The translations under genes were made by a program, and so were the position numbers. A DNA stretch of 64,000 bases from Litorimonas sp964352855 (GTDB lineage: Bacteria > Pseudomonadota > Alphaproteobacteria > Caulobacterales > Maricaulaceae), in assembly GCA_964352855.1 (NCBI GenBank), contig CAYGTR010000005.1:34789-98788 (forward strand), given 5' to 3'. The notes below the pieces were generated by a model. That model was not told the DNA's origin. It saw nothing but the letters and a program-made list of their open reading frames with translations, and did not search any database. This document shows, one piece after another, positions 16,704 to 25,587 of the stretch. Numbering within the stretch: position 1 is the stretch's first letter; each line of letters opens with the position of its first letter.

Positions 16704-17507
16704 ATGCAGGTTTTATGGCTTGAAAAAGAGAGGCTTACAGTTCACGATACGTCAACGGTCACGCAGTCAGGAGCCTTTTTCGGGGTGAAGAACATCATCA
16801 AACTTTTTTTACCCTTGGTTGTCACGTCCATTATCGCGGGTCTGATATTATCTATCCTTGGCCCCTTTGGAACAAGTCGGCAGAGCTTCGTCGAACGACT
16901 CATATATTGGGTAGGGCTTTGCGTAGCAGGCGGTTTAGGGGCAGGGCTTTTTGATCTTTTGCACATGCGTTTTAACTGGCCTGCAAAATCTTGGTTGATC
17001 GTTTTGGGGCAATCTGTTGGATCAACGCTTTTGGTGACACTCGCGCTTTTTGCTATATTTCCGCCCAGCACGGTGCCCGCCATTTTTGTAACCTTCTTTT
17101 ATGTCTGGGTGATTGCCATTCTGATTTGCGGATTTGGCGAATTATTACGAAAAGCCAAAAAGGCCTCTGACACTGACATACCTTTCGCAACACGGCCCGC
17201 TATCATTGATCGCTTGCCTCCGAAACTTCGTAACGCAGATATATACGCCATCAGCGCGGAAGATCATTATGTTCGTGTGCACACCTCTCTGGGGGATGAG
17301 ATGGTTTTGATGCGCCTGTCAGATGCCATTAAAGAAGTCGCCCCGACACTCGGTGAGCGCACGCATCGCTCGTGGTGGGTCGCCGAAGCAGGCATCGACA
17401 AGGTCGTTCGCAAAGACGGAAAAACGCAACTGGAGTTAAAAAATAATATCACCGCCCCGGTCAGTCGAAGTGGGCAAAAGCATATTAAAGAGGCTGGCTG
17501 GGTTTAG
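16704..17507 (+). CDS. membrane-bound LytTR transcription regulator
   Basis: Protein of 267 residues with four transmembrane helices (about 30-52, 65-85, 96-118 and 120-142) and a C-terminal LytTR DNA-binding domain (about 170-265; YAISAEDHYVRVHT, VLMRLSDAI, RTHRSWWVA). There is no receiver domain, so it is not a classical response regulator; the membrane part probably senses something itself or through a partner. It is divergent from the carotenoid-oxygenase cluster. The start is uncertain: no strong ribosome site precedes 16704. It converges with a GNAT gene 15 bases away. Confidence 0.85.
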   Translation: MQVLWLEKERLTVHDTSTVTQSGAFFGVKNIIKLFLPLVVTSIIAGLILSILGPFGTSRQSFVERLIYWVGLCVAGGLGAGLFDLLHMRFNWPAKSWLIVLGQSVGSTLLVTLALFAIFPPSTVPAIFVTFFYVWVIAILICGFGELLRKAKKASDTDIPFATRPAIIDRLPPKLRNADIYAISAEDHYVRVHTSLGDEMVLMRLSDAIKEVAPTLGERTHRSWWVAEAGIDKVVRKDGKTQLELKNNITAPVSRSGQKHIKEAGWV

Positions 17508-17522
17508 TCTTTCTCTCTAAAC

Positions 17523-18044
17523 TCAATTTTTCTCTTGGCCATAGGCCCAGCATTTTACGTCCCCAAAGGGCGGTAAATTATCAATAGCGTAAAGACGTTT
17601 TGACCCTATCGCTTCGGCGGTTTTTATCGAGCCGATATTGTCTTCAGCGATGACATGGATAACACGCATCCAACCCAACCGATCAAAACAATAATTGACA
17701 CAAGCTGCACCCGCCTCTTTGGCATAGCCCTTTCGCGTATAGTCACGGTGTATCGTCCAGCCGACTTCGGGCTCCGGCCAACCTTCGGGAAACCAAGGGC
17801 CGACACGGCCGATAAAATCTCCACTTGATTTCTCGACAACAGACCAAAATCCATAGCCGCGCACCTGTTGATGCCCGATCAATGTCGCCATTTGTCGCCA
17901 TGACCCCGCGCGATCCAAAACTTGCCCACCAATATGGCGCACCGTATCTTCATCGCTCATCATATCCGTCCACGCGTCAAGGTCGGCGTCAATATCTATT
18001 TCACGTAAAATCAGACGCGGTGTTTCAAGAATGGTTTTGGTCAT
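17523..18044 (-). CDS. GNAT family N-acetyltransferase, RimJ/RimL-like
   Basis: 173-residue acetyltransferase of the Acetyltransf_3 type. ETPRLILREID opens the fold, EVGWTIHRDYTRKGYAKEAGAA is the acetyl-CoA pyrophosphate loop (motif A), and DNIGSIKTAEAIGSKR is the C-terminal motif B. Similar proteins acetylate ribosomal protein N-termini or small molecules; the substrate here is unknown. It lies 38 bases after the SpoU methyltransferase gene on the same strand and may be its operon partner. Confidence 0.88.
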   Translation of the reverse strand: MTKTILETPRLILREIDIDADLDAWTDMMSDEDTVRHIGGQVLDRAGSWRQMATLIGHQQVRGYGFWSVVEKSSGDFIGRVGPWFPEGWPEPEVGWTIHRDYTRKGYAKEAGAACVNYCFDRLGWMRVIHVIAEDNIGSIKTAEAIGSKRLYAIDNLPPFGDVKCWAYGQEKN

Positions 18045-18082
18045 GTCTCGTGGGATAAAAAAGAATTGTTGTGACTTTTGTT

Positions 18083-18742
18083 TTAATCATCGATTTCCAA
18101 TGATCGAATTTCTGTAGCAATAGGCACTGCGCGCGCTCTTGCCTTATTCTTCTTTAAATACTGACTTTGGTAAGCGCGGCGCTGCTTTGTAATTTCATAA
18201 AAAACTATACCCGTGCATGTTCCAAGATTAAGGCTTTCCACCATTCCAAACATTGGCAAAGCAATGCAAAGCTGACTTTTTGAAACAACTATATCACTTA
18301 TGCCTCGGCTTTCGTTGCCAAACCAAACGGCTAGCTTTGGGTACACCGTATAATCCGCTTCATGCAGCCAGGCATTTTCTTTACCTTTCACGTGTGGTGA
18401 AGTGACAATAGAGGTAAAGTTATTACTCTCTAAATGGGCTAAACAGTCTTCGCTACTGTCGAAGCGTTTAACGAATGTCCATTTTACCGCCGAGACAGAC
18501 AATTTTGACAGCTTCCTGTTATCTCGCATATCCTCCCAATCATCGGGCAATGATTTTTTAGGGTCAATAATGTAGACTTTTTCAACGCCGAGCGCGTTCA
18601 CGTTGCGAATTACTGTGCCAATGTTGAATCGATCCGAAGGTGCTTCAAGCACAGCAATTAAATGCTTGCACTTGAAGTTTTTGATCTTGTTGGCGCGAGC
18701 ACGAACAGTTTTTCGTTGCTTTTTGTCCTTATCAGTATCCAC
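18083..18742 (-). CDS. SpoU/TrmH-type RNA 2'-O-methyltransferase
   Basis: About 219 residues with the SPOUT knot motifs: NIGTVIRNVNALGVEKVYIID, LAVWFGNESRGIS and IALPMFGMVESLNLGTCTGIVFYE. It should transfer a methyl group from SAM to a ribose in tRNA or rRNA; the target is not inferable. I prefer the GTG at 18742, 12 bases past the mdh stop, over the ATG at 18787, which would overlap mdh by 34 bases. A charged N-terminal extension rich in Lys/Arg may help bind RNA. It follows mdh on the same strand. Confidence 0.82.
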   Translation of the reverse strand: MDTDKDKKQRKTVRARANKIKNFKCKHLIAVLEAPSDRFNIGTVIRNVNALGVEKVYIIDPKKSLPDDWEDMRDNRKLSKLSVSAVKWTFVKRFDSSEDCLAHLESNNFTSIVTSPHVKGKENAWLHEADYTVYPKLAVWFGNESRGISDIVVSKSQLCIALPMFGMVESLNLGTCTGIVFYEITKQRRAYQSQYLKKNKARARAVPIATEIRSLEIDD

Positions 18743-18753
18743 GAATGTTGCTT

Positions 18754-19722
18754 CTAATCCCGAAGAGCGGGTTCCATCTCTTGGCATTCCGCGATGATCT
18801 TCTCGACGGCGGCGACGGAGTGCATGAACATTTCGCGCTCATTGGCTTTGAGGCGCAGGTTCATGACTTTCTCAACACCGCGTGCACCGATCATGGCGGG
18901 CGCGCCGACATAGAGACCGCGGACACCCGCGATTTGGCCGGACAGGCGCACCGCACAAGGCAGGATACGTTTCTTATCGCGCAGATAGCTTGTCGCCATT
19001 TCAATGGCAGATTCAGCCGGCGCATAGAAGGCGGAGCCATTGCCCAAAAGCCCGACAATTTCGCCGCCGCCTTTGCGGGTGCGGTCAACGATAGCGTCGA
19101 TACGCTCTTGCGTTGTCCATTTCATTTTGATCATGTCCGGGAGCGGCACGCCGTTAATGGTAGAGTAACGCGTCAACGGCACCATTGTATCGCCATGTCC
19201 GCCCAAAACAGACGCGTGAACGTCTTGCACAGAGACGCCAAATTCTTCGGCCAAGAACCAACGGAAACGTGCGCTGTCCAACACGCCGGCCATGCCGACT
19301 ACTTTACGCGGCTGTAGCCCTGAGAATTTTTGCAGCGCCCACACCATCGCATCGAGCGGATTGGTGATACAAATCACAAAGGCTTTGGGTGCATATTGCG
19401 CGATACCCTCGGCGACCTGCTTGATGACGCCGAGATTTTTACCGACAAGTTCGGAGCGGTCCATGCCGGGCTTGCGCGGGAACCCCGCCGTAATGATGCA
19501 GACGTCAGCGCCTGCAATATCGGCATAATCATTTGTGCCTTTTAAGTGGCTGTCTTTACCAAAAACGGGCGTTGCTTCGCAAAGATCCAATGCTTTCCCC
19601 TTCGCGGTGCCTTCAAAAATGTCAAAAAGGACAACATCACCCAGCTCTTCACGAGCCGCAATGTGAGCTAAAGTTCCGCCGATCATACCGGCGCCGATGA
19701 GGGCGATTTTTGCACGTGCCAT
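18754..19722 (-). CDS. mdh: malate dehydrogenase
   Basis: NAD-dependent malate/oxaloacetate enzyme of 322 residues, LDH-like class. The nucleotide motif GAGMIGGTLAH is near residues 10-20 with D34 selecting NAD. The active-site loop FPRKPGMDRSEL holds the substrate arginines, NPLDAMVW follows, and the catalytic histidine is H176 in GGHGDTMVPL. TAGGAG precedes the ATG. It is part of the TCA-gene neighbourhood typical of alphaproteobacteria, though here 5.3 kb of other genes separate it from sucC. Confidence 0.97.
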   Translation of the reverse strand: MARAKIALIGAGMIGGTLAHIAAREELGDVVLFDIFEGTAKGKALDLCEATPVFGKDSHLKGTNDYADIAGADVCIITAGFPRKPGMDRSELVGKNLGVIKQVAEGIAQYAPKAFVICITNPLDAMVWALQKFSGLQPRKVVGMAGVLDSARFRWFLAEEFGVSVQDVHASVLGGHGDTMVPLTRYSTINGVPLPDMIKMKWTTQERIDAIVDRTRKGGGEIVGLLGNGSAFYAPAESAIEMATSYLRDKKRILPCAVRLSGQIAGVRGLYVGAPAMIGARGVEKVMNLRLKANEREMFMHSVAAVEKIIAECQEMEPALRD

Positions 19723-19886
19723 AAGGGGTCTCCTATTAGGATGGCTGGATTTGTGGCGTCTTTAGCGGGTGGCGATGCTTGGCGCAATGATTTTGCAGGA
19801 ATATCGAACCAAAGGATTCCATCTCGACAAGATTAAATTTCCTGCTAAATGAAATATTTGTTTTGGAAGCTCGGAAACAGAAAGAT

Positions 19887-20840
19887 ATGACAATATTCCA
19901 GATGATATTCGAAAACTGGAGCTTGCCTATCGTTGTTTTTGATCGTGATCTAAATATTATATATTGCAATCACGCTTATGAGAAAGCCGTCAGAAAACAG
20001 CTTTCCGACATGTCCGGACGTCATGTTTTTGATGTTTTTCCGGAATCGGAAGACCGCGTTGCATCAGTTCGGGACAAGTTTCTTCTTACGCTGGGTGGGA
20101 CTCCTACGTCCTTGGACCGCACACGCTTTAATCTTATCGATGAAAACGGTGTGACATCCGAGAGAGTTTGGCAGGCGACGATGGAGCCTTTCTATGATGC
20201 ACACGGTCAGATCAGCCACATTATTCAACGCGTTGATGATGTGACCGAGATGGTGCAAGCCCAATTAGAGCGCCGCCTTATAAAAGAAGAATTAGACCAT
20301 CGTATGAAAAACATTCATACCGTGATCCAAGCTATGGTGCGCCTGTCGAGCCGCTCTGCCGATTCAATCGATGAGTTTCGTGACAGTTTTTTGGGGCGTC
20401 TGAGATCAATGAGTCGCTCGCATGATCGTTTGCTGCGCGCCGGGATGATGTCCGTATCATTAGAGAAATTATTGGCGGATGAAATTATGGGCGTTGCCCC
20501 TGACCGCGAAAACGCTGTCTCTTTAAAGGGTCCTCCCGTTTTTTTCTCCCCTAATTTGTCCCGTTCGTTCTCGATGCTGACACATGAGCTTGCGACAAAC
20601 GCTGTTAAATATGGATGTTTCTCACAAGAAAACGGATATTTGAGCGTATCATGGCAGACCATAGACGATATATTGCATATGATATGGCGTGAAGACGGCC
20701 TCAAAAATCTCACACCCCCGAAAAAAACAGGGTTTGGATCCAAAATGATCCGTATGTTGCCCGGTATTGAATACGAAACCAACTATCGCCCAAATGGGCT
20801 TGAAGTCATCGTCGCACTGCCGCTCTTGAATTCAGACTAA
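19887..20840 (+). CDS. PAS-HWE sensor histidine kinase
   Basis: Soluble kinase of 317 residues from the ATG at 19887; an in-frame TTG at 19863 is less likely. The PAS domain (about 8-125) starts LPIVVFDRDLNIIYCNHAYE. The HWE-type phosphoacceptor region has EELDHRMKN with H138. The ATPase part has HELATNAVKYG and an IWREDG motif, the W-x-E signature of this alphaproteobacterial family. With no transmembrane segment, it should sense a cytosolic cue (redox, light or a ligand bound by PAS). No response regulator is adjacent, so the partner is unknown; many HWE kinases feed the general stress response. Confidence 0.9.
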   Translation: MTIFQMIFENWSLPIVVFDRDLNIIYCNHAYEKAVRKQLSDMSGRHVFDVFPESEDRVASVRDKFLLTLGGTPTSLDRTRFNLIDENGVTSERVWQATMEPFYDAHGQISHIIQRVDDVTEMVQAQLERRLIKEELDHRMKNIHTVIQAMVRLSSRSADSIDEFRDSFLGRLRSMSRSHDRLLRAGMMSVSLEKLLADEIMGVAPDRENAVSLKGPPVFFSPNLSRSFSMLTHELATNAVKYGCFSQENGYLSVSWQTIDDILHMIWREDGLKNLTPPKKTGFGSKMIRMLPGIEYETNYRPNGLEVIVALPLLNSD

Positions 20841-20947
20841 TCTTTAAGTGTGAAAAGAAATAATCGAGTCGCACCCTTTTTACCAAACTTTATTTTGCGG
20901 TTTTTCGTCTGTTTCACTTTTATATAAAGCCCTCTCAGAATATGTCA

Positions 20948-20978
20948 TGACACGAAATCTCGCTATCCTGACACGAAA
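20948..20978 (+). promoter_or_regulatory. phased direct repeats, candidate operator
   Basis: TGACACGAAA occurs at 20948-20957 and again at 20969-20978, exactly 21 bases apart, or two helix turns. The pair lies 53-84 bases upstream of the membrane-anchored ribbon-helix-helix gene. Ribbon-helix-helix proteins favour tandem sites on one DNA face, so autoregulation is a reasonable guess. Confidence 0.45.
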
Positions 20979-21031
20979 AGATTTGCACCAAAGGAGCCCC
21001 GCCGTCATTTTGGCCAAAAGCGGAGGAAGCC

Positions 21032-21274
21032 ATGAAACGTAGCGAGAAGATCGAAGTCAGAGTTTCTCTGGACGAAAAGGAAACATTGACAAGACTCGCC
21101 CAACAAGAAGGCGACAGCGTGAGCGGATTGGTGCGCGGATTAATTGATAAATATATGGCGCTGAACGCGGCAAGCACAAAGCGACGCTTACCAAAATGGC
21201 AATTAGCGGGGTTGTTGGTGGCTGCTGCGTTGATTGGGCACTTAGCAACAGCGGCCCATATTGTTTTTCACTGA
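21032..21274 (+). CDS. membrane-anchored ribbon-helix-helix protein
   Basis: Protein of 80 residues. Residues 1-45 (EKIEVRVSLDEKETLTRLA, then SVSGLVRGLIDKYM) have the strand-helix-helix pattern of Arc/MetJ DNA-binding proteins. After a basic linker (TKRRLPKW) there is one transmembrane helix near 57-75. A ribbon-helix-helix domain tethered to the membrane is unusual. GGAGGAAGCC gives a strong ribosome site. It has no toxin partner. The next gene, a GH5 enzyme, is convergent with it. Confidence 0.75.
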   Translation: MKRSEKIEVRVSLDEKETLTRLAQQEGDSVSGLVRGLIDKYMALNAASTKRRLPKWQLAGLLVAAALIGHLATAAHIVFH

Positions 21275-21289
21275 TTAAGAAAACAAAGT

Positions 21290-22855
21290 CTAATTCGGCA
21301 AACGCGAGTCCGGTATATTTTGGCCGAGGTTCATGATGAGTATAGGGCCAACGCGGAGGGTTTGGGCCGCACCTGCAACCTGCATCGTGTAGCCGAGCTC
21401 TTCGGCTTTGTAATCCCGGTCAGCTTTGACTGAAATGTGGTACGGCTGCCAATCAGCGCTTAAAATCTCTCGGCGCGTGTTGAGGCCTGTATAAGGTTCA
21501 CCGGCGAGTTGGATGCCGACCGAGGCAATCTCACCTGCCCCTTTGACGGATTTCGCCCAATAAGACATTAAAATCATATCGCCCTTTTTAACAGGCGTCC
21601 AAAGCGCGCCTGACAAAGCGCTGTCCCAGGGGTTAGCGCCTTTGTTTGATGTAATCTCTAGGGCTTTCCCGTCCGGTACACCGCTGTCATCAACTTGCGT
21701 AAAACTTGCGGGGCCATAATGTTCCAACTCATCCGGATAAGGCGAGACCATGAGTATAGCATTGCGGCCCAAATTGCGCTGCATGTCGATATATATCTGG
21801 TCGAGAGATTGGCTCTCTGAAGTGACCGCTTTTTCAGGTGAGTTAACAGTTTTTTTCGGTGTATCTGCTGTAGGGGCCAGCCCAAGCGCGCCCAGTTTTT
21901 GTAAATCCCACGCCCCTGTTTCACTGTCATAAAAAGGGAAAGTCGCCGTGAAATTCCACACACACCAGCTTATGCCTGCCTCTTCAAAGGCTTTACGCGT
22001 TGCTCCCGTATAGGCGACAACATCTTCATAGGGCGCTTGTTCATAGGCACCAATTTCACCCAAGAACAAAGGGATGCCGAGATCGGCTTGAGCTTTTTTG
22101 GCGTAGTCAGCGGCAGCTTTTAACTCCTGCTTATCCTGACGGCTTCCCCAACGCACGACGCCGCTATTCTTTAGATCTGTCCAGCCCGCTTTCTGATGGG
22201 TGAATTTAAAGGGGTCGTAATAGTGGAAAGTATAAACTTGGTTTTTATCATTTATATTTGGAATGCTCGGCAAGCTATTTATGCCCGACCATTCTTCCCC
22301 GCCCAGAATAAGAATACGGGTCGGATTGGTTTCGCGAATTTTATGAAATCCTGCCGTCAGAATTTTACGCATAATATCGCCTTGGAGGTTCCCGTTAGGT
22401 TCATTTAAAACTTCAAAATAGACTCTCTCAGGCAAATCTGCGTAACGCGGCGCAATTTGCGACCAGAGTGCAATGAATTTGGGGAAGTTTTCTTCGGGGG
22501 ATTCGTTTAAGTCTTCGAAATGATGAATGTTGAGAATGACATTTAAATCCTGGGACAAGGCCTGTCCCAAAACCTCATCCACCCGCGCAAAAAATCTTTC
22601 ATCAATTTTATAATCAGGCGCTCCGCCGGTATGCGCGCTCCAACGCACGGGAATGCGCACCGTGTCAAACCCGGCCTCTTTGACATTGCGGAAGCTGTCT
22701 TCTTGGATAACATGACCCCATTCGCCCTCTTTGGGTGCGTCCAACGCATTGCCCATGTTCATGCAGCGTTTGGTTTCAAATGTATCAGCCGCGCCGAAAT
22801 TAAATGTCCCCATAATGGCCGCCGTGAGGCAGGCGCCGATCAAAAAGCGAGTCAT
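21290..22855 (-). CDS. secreted GH5 glycoside hydrolase (endoglucanase type)
   Basis: 521 residues. A signal peptide (about 1-24) precedes a GH5 catalytic barrel (about 28-335) with NMGNALDAP, VRIPVRW, the acid/base E152 in FEVLNEPNG and the nucleophile E267 in FLGEIGAY. Residues from about 345 onward form a separate beta-rich region with a GANPWDSAL motif, perhaps a carbohydrate-binding module. The family hydrolyses beta-1,4-glucans, mannans or related polymers; subfamily and substrate cannot be fixed by eye. It stands alone with no polysaccharide-utilisation neighbours. Confidence 0.9.
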   Translation of the reverse strand: MTRFLIGACLTAAIMGTFNFGAADTFETKRCMNMGNALDAPKEGEWGHVIQEDSFRNVKEAGFDTVRIPVRWSAHTGGAPDYKIDERFFARVDEVLGQALSQDLNVILNIHHFEDLNESPEENFPKFIALWSQIAPRYADLPERVYFEVLNEPNGNLQGDIMRKILTAGFHKIRETNPTRILILGGEEWSGINSLPSIPNINDKNQVYTFHYYDPFKFTHQKAGWTDLKNSGVVRWGSRQDKQELKAAADYAKKAQADLGIPLFLGEIGAYEQAPYEDVVAYTGATRKAFEEAGISWCVWNFTATFPFYDSETGAWDLQKLGALGLAPTADTPKKTVNSPEKAVTSESQSLDQIYIDMQRNLGRNAILMVSPYPDELEHYGPASFTQVDDSGVPDGKALEITSNKGANPWDSALSGALWTPVKKGDMILMSYWAKSVKGAGEIASVGIQLAGEPYTGLNTRREILSADWQPYHISVKADRDYKAEELGYTMQVAGAAQTLRVGPILIMNLGQNIPDSRLPN

Positions 22856-22922
22856 GATTACTCCCCATTATTATTTATTTTGAGGGAAGATATGACAGCG
22901 CTGTCAAAACTTCAATGAGATT

Positions 22923-24029
22923 TTATTTATCGGGTTTTGCCAAGATACGGCGCTCGGCTAGATAATCATGGCTACGCATTTCAATTAAGCGGCTGATCGT
23001 GCGTTCAAATTCAAAAGCGCCATCCCCTTTTGGGTAAAGGCCTTCAGGTTCAGTCGCTGCACTCATAATGAGTTTTGTCCGCGTCTCATAAAGCGCGTCA
23101 ATAAGCGTTACGAAACGCTTGGCTTGATTGCGGCTCTCCGGACCCATCTTCGGGACATTTTCCAAGATCAAAGTTTGAAAGGCCTGCGCGAGACGTAAAT
23201 AATCCGCAGCACCGAGGTTGTTATTACAAAGCCTGTCAAAACTCGCACGGGCTGTGCCGGCAGCGGTGCGCCGCAAAACTAAATCACGGCCCTGAACAGT
23301 GAGGATGGTTTCGCGTGGTGTCGCCCCACCAATCAATCTTTGCCACGCGGCCTCAACACCTTTATCGGCTTCAGCACCCAAGGGCGTATAATAAACAGGG
23401 GCGGCTTCGAGCTGACGAAGTCGGTGATCTGTTTGCCCTGCAAATTCATGGACAATGAGAAAATCCGGCATACGATTGATAAAGGGCTCAAATAAAGGGC
23501 GATTTAATCCGTTTTTATAAAGGTCGTCAGGTGGACGATTGGATGTCGCGACGACAACCACACCCGCGTCCCAAAGCGCGTCAAAAAGCCGGGACAAGAT
23601 CATCGCATCCGTAATGTCAGTCACATGAAACTCGTCGAAACAAAGCAGTTCGGCCTCGCGGGCAATGTCTCGGGCGACAGGCGCGATGGGGTCGCCGTCA
23701 TTGTCTTCGGATTTGCGGCGAGCATTAATGCGGGCATGCACATCCAGCATGAAGGCATGGAAATGCACACGCGCTTTGGCCTGTATCGGAGCCTCTTCAA
23801 AAAACCAATCCATCAACATGGATTTACCGCGACCAACGCCCCCCCACAGGTAAAGTCCTTTGACGCGGTCAGGTTTTTGATTGAATAATTTACCTAAAAA
23901 GCTTGGCTTTGGGCGGGTCTCTAATCGACGCAATAAATCATCGAGGGCATTCGCCGCCTCAATTTGCGCCTGATCCTCTTGCAAAGCCCCCTTGGCAATA
24001 CAGGCCTTTAATTTTGCGGTAACGCTCAT
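22923..24029 (-). CDS. zapE: cell division ATPase ZapE (AFG1 family)
   Basis: AAA-type ATPase of 368 residues. Walker A is GGVGRGKSMLMD, Walker B is LLCFDEFHVTD, with ATSNRPPDDLYKNGL and the C-terminal RFVTLIDALYE block typical of the AFG1/ZapE family. In Escherichia coli ZapE acts on the FtsZ ring under stress; the mitochondrial homologue AFG1/LACE1 works in respiratory-complex quality control. I place the start at the ATG at 24029, which overlaps the stop of a 31-residue membrane peptide as ATGA. A longer in-frame start at 24083 would lie inside that peptide gene. Confidence 0.93.
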   Translation of the reverse strand: MSVTAKLKACIAKGALQEDQAQIEAANALDDLLRRLETRPKPSFLGKLFNQKPDRVKGLYLWGGVGRGKSMLMDWFFEEAPIQAKARVHFHAFMLDVHARINARRKSEDNDGDPIAPVARDIAREAELLCFDEFHVTDITDAMILSRLFDALWDAGVVVVATSNRPPDDLYKNGLNRPLFEPFINRMPDFLIVHEFAGQTDHRLRQLEAAPVYYTPLGAEADKGVEAAWQRLIGGATPRETILTVQGRDLVLRRTAAGTARASFDRLCNNNLGAADYLRLAQAFQTLILENVPKMGPESRNQAKRFVTLIDALYETRTKLIMSAATEPEGLYPKGDGAFEFERTISRLIEMRSHDYLAERRILAKPDK

Positions 24030-24121
24030 TGTAAACTGATCAAAATAATGGCGAACGCCAACAGGCCGAAAGAGACGGCGCAAAGGCCGTAAAAGAGTGG
24101 CTTATTTCGGATTGGGGCCAT
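24026..24121 (-). CDS. 31-residue membrane peptide coupled to zapE
   Basis: A short ORF of 31 codons plus stop. The peptide begins MAPIRNKPLFYGLC and continues into one hydrophobic helix of about 20 residues ending ILISLQ, so it is a single-pass membrane peptide with a basic N-terminus (positive-inside). AAGGAAG lies about eight bases before ATG and a second AAAGGAGG lies further up. Its TGA overlaps the zapE ATG, the standard coupling arrangement. I do not recognise the family; the ribosome site, coupling and clean hydrophobic pattern argue that it is real. Confidence 0.65.
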   Translation of the reverse strand: MAPIRNKPLFYGLCAVSFGLLAFAIILISLQ

Positions 24122-24342
24122 AAAAGCTTCCTTACGCAAGCCTCCTTTCGGGTCAAGTATTTGCTTTGTCAAAGCCTTGGAATGCAATCAAAAAGAAGTT
24201 TCACTGATGAGGTGATTTTAACATTCGAATCTGTTAACGTTACATTCAAGTAAGAACCTCGAAAAGGTTCAATAAGCGCAACTTTGTCTCTTGGGGGGAT
24301 AAAGGCGTCATCGATGTCAATAAAAATCCATGGAGGGATATA

Positions 24343-25563
24343 ATGGATCAACTTTCACAACATTTAGGCTTTTTGCCGAACTGGGCCGTCGGCCCAGTTG
24401 TCGCCGTCATCATTATCGGTTTCGGTTATGTCATATCGAAAATTGCCGAAAAACTAGTCTCGAGCGCGATCAACCGTACGGGTATTGGCAAGCAAGCTCA
24501 GACAACAGGCGGTAATATTGGCAAATCTTTATCAAAAGCTGTCTTTTGGGTTTTATTCCTCGTCTTTATTTTAATGGGCCTAGGCCAGTTCCCGTTCCTG
24601 TCAGACCAACTTAGCTTCCTGAACGGTATGATGGATAATATTTTCGCCTACCTGCCACAGCTCTTTATTGGCCTCATCGTCTTCGCGGTTGGCATTATGC
24701 TTGCCAATGTCGTGAAAAATGCACTGGCCAGTATTTTAGAAGTGGCACAGGTGGATCGCTTGGCGTCGCGTTTTGGGTTTGTTGAAGCGAGTGACGCGCC
24801 GACGACGAAAAGCTCGATTGCCAATAGTTTGGGTGGTTTGGCGAAAGCTGTTGTTATCTTGGTCTTTGCTATTGCCGCTATCGGCATCTGGGACATCCCG
24901 GGATTCTCAGAAGAAGTCACAGGCATGTTAGGCACCGTGTTGGCCTATATCCCAAGCATTTTAGGCGCGGCCATTATCTTGGGTGTCGCCGTATTTATCG
25001 GCCGTTTCGTATCTAACTTGGTCAAGAACACATTGCCTGCATTGGGTGTCGATAATTCCTTAAAAACAGTCGCAAGCCTCGACGGAGAAGCGCCAAGCTT
25101 CGTGCCGTCTCAAGTGATCGCCACAGTGGCGTTTGTCGGTATCGTTTTAATGGGTCTGACAGCTGCCATGAAAGCCTTGGGTATTCCTGAGCTGACAAAT
25201 GTCTTTAACACCCTCCTCGAAGTCGGTGGCCGTGTTGTCTTAGGCGCAATCATCATTGGCGCCGGTTTGTTCATTGCAAATTTTGTTTCCAAAATCGTGA
25301 CACAAACAGCAGGGGATCTTGCAGGGACAATCATTAAATACGCCACAATCGTTATCGTCACATTTATGGGCTTGGCCCAAATGGAGCTCGGCGAAGAAAT
25401 CGTCAACGCCGCCTTCCAGTATGGTCTTGGTGCCGCCGCTGTTGCAGCCGGTCTAGGCGGAGCCGTGGCCTTCGGCATGGGCGGACGCGAGTGGGCAGGA
25501 AAGAAACTCGATGAGTGGTTCCCGTCCAAGAAAGCGGCCCTGAAGCGGGCCACGCGTAAATAA
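24343..25563 (+). CDS. TM-helix repeat protein (small-conductance channel relative)
   Basis: Membrane protein of 406 residues built from repeated amphipathic/hydrophobic helices of the 'conserved TM helix' type. Examples are GPVVAVIIIGFGYVISKIAEKLV, AYLPQLFIGLIVFAVGIMLANVV, AYIPSILGAAIILGVAVFIGRFV and GAIIIGAGLFIANFVSKIV. Such proteins are often labelled mechanosensitive-channel family, but the MscS beta domain is absent. The C-terminus has a glycine-rich AAVAAGLGGAVAFGMGGREWAGK. GGAGGG precedes the ATG. Upstream, GAACCT / AGGTTC near 24254-24270 forms a small hairpin. Osmotic function is inferred from family naming only. Confidence 0.82.
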   Translation: MDQLSQHLGFLPNWAVGPVVAVIIIGFGYVISKIAEKLVSSAINRTGIGKQAQTTGGNIGKSLSKAVFWVLFLVFILMGLGQFPFLSDQLSFLNGMMDNIFAYLPQLFIGLIVFAVGIMLANVVKNALASILEVAQVDRLASRFGFVEASDAPTTKSSIANSLGGLAKAVVILVFAIAAIGIWDIPGFSEEVTGMLGTVLAYIPSILGAAIILGVAVFIGRFVSNLVKNTLPALGVDNSLKTVASLDGEAPSFVPSQVIATVAFVGIVLMGLTAAMKALGIPELTNVFNTLLEVGGRVVLGAIIIGAGLFIANFVSKIVTQTAGDLAGTIIKYATIVIVTFMGLAQMELGEEIVNAAFQYGLGAAAVAAGLGGAVAFGMGGREWAGKKLDEWFPSKKAALKRATRK

Positions 25564-25587
25564 AAAATGTTTATATAATAAGTTTAA

